Shown here: positions 30,693 to 30,722 of the stretch, in pieces
Position numbering within the stretch: the first letter of the stretch is position 1
Layout: the number at the start of each line of letters is the position of its first letter
IMG/VR virus record: IMGVR_UViG_3300036760_001298
Span: 1 to 30,722 of that record
Source of the DNA: a virus
DNA: 30,722 nucleotides
Reading direction: 5' to 3' (one strand)
The notes under the pieces: model-generated
The model's input: only the letters and a program-made list of their open reading frames with translations
Told to the model about the DNA's origin: nothing
Database searches by the model: none
Made by a program: the position numbers and the translations under genes

Positions 30693-30715
30693 AATAAAAC
30701 CCGCGCAAAGCGGGT
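30693..30715 (-). terminator. Minus-strand terminator at the right edge
   Basis: Minus strand: ACCCGC, loop TTTGC, GCGGGT, then TTTATTAT. Nothing transcribed on the minus strand precedes it inside the window; joined to position 1 it lies about 17-18 bp after the gp36-like stop. Confidence 0.65.
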
Positions 30716-30722
30716 AGTTGAC

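Noticed and set aside
1-30722. Diversity-generating retroelement or retron
   Set aside because: No reverse transcriptase frame and no template/variable repeat pair near the tail-tip genes.
1-30722. CRISPR array or complete tRNA gene
   Set aside because: No direct repeats with regular 20-40 bp spacers. The only tRNA-like sequence is the 3' fragment at 14607-14628.

Overview
The window looks like the genome of a temperate siphovirus-type phage of a Bacteroidota host, most likely complete and circularly permuted, opened between two head genes. Three things point to Bacteroidota. Start codons are preceded by A-rich leaders rather than Shine-Dalgarno sequences. The recognisable promoters have the TTTG / about 19-20 bp / TAnnTTTG form. 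The integrase has the N-terminal domain typical of Bacteroidota phage recombinases. Almost every gene is on the minus strand; the exception is a three-gene plus-strand lysogeny block. No tRNA or rRNA gene, CRISPR array, insertion sequence or reverse transcriptase was seen.

Layout, read in minus-strand transcription order. (1) 10598-7540: an early operon of small, mostly translationally coupled genes (including an excisionase-like HTH protein and a hidden 49-aa membrane protein), leading to an SF3/D5-type helicase (7543-5720), an ASCH protein and a Gp37/Gp68 (DUF5131) protein, closed by a terminator at 4338-4361. (2) 3985-4337: a gene-free region full of GGCT/AGCC repeats at near-10-bp spacing, a candidate origin or control region. 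(3) 3886-11: portal, small membrane protein, large terminase, Gam-like protein and gp36-like protein, a Mu-related packaging and head set. (4) 30507-16113: small-terminase-like HTH protein, ClpP-type prohead protease with coiled-coil tail, major capsid protein, hidden holin-like protein, membrane-anchored GH108 endolysin, connector or tail proteins, probable tail tube, a frameshifted tail-assembly chaperone pair, tape measure and two large tail-tip proteins, closed by a terminator at 16053-16089. (5) 15977-14713: Dam-type methylase and DUF3310 protein, closed by a strong terminator at 14671-14702. (6) 14628-13195: a tRNA-3'-end-like attachment core, repeat-rich control DNA and the tyrosine integrase, followed by a run of palindromes at 12954-13196. 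(7) 12896-12196: a three-gene minus-strand operon ending in a small Xre-type regulator. Opposite it, on the plus strand, are the CI/LexA-like repressor (10686-11402) and two membrane proteins (11422-12199), the second with two tandem Cys/His modules probably outside the membrane.

How it works together. The repressor at 10686 faces the early operon across an 87-bp operator region. Integrase and attP lie side by side. The packaging set at 3886-11 and the capsid set starting at 30507 would be contiguous if position 30722 joins position 1. A minus-strand terminator at 30693-30715 would then close the packaging operon. The attP-like site lies inside the window between phage genes, as expected for a circular or replicating form and not for an integrated prophage.

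The strongest observations beyond routine annotation are: a T9 slippery run giving a -1 fusion of the tail chaperone into a 102-codon extension that overlaps the tape-measure start; an integrase frame with no ATG, GTG, TTG or CTG at its natural N-terminus and phased repeats over its leader; a run of seven distinct palindromes after the integrase; and a promoter-terminator pair that may make an RNA of about 50 nt antisense to the early operon. Product names rest on my reading of motifs and gene order; no database search was run.
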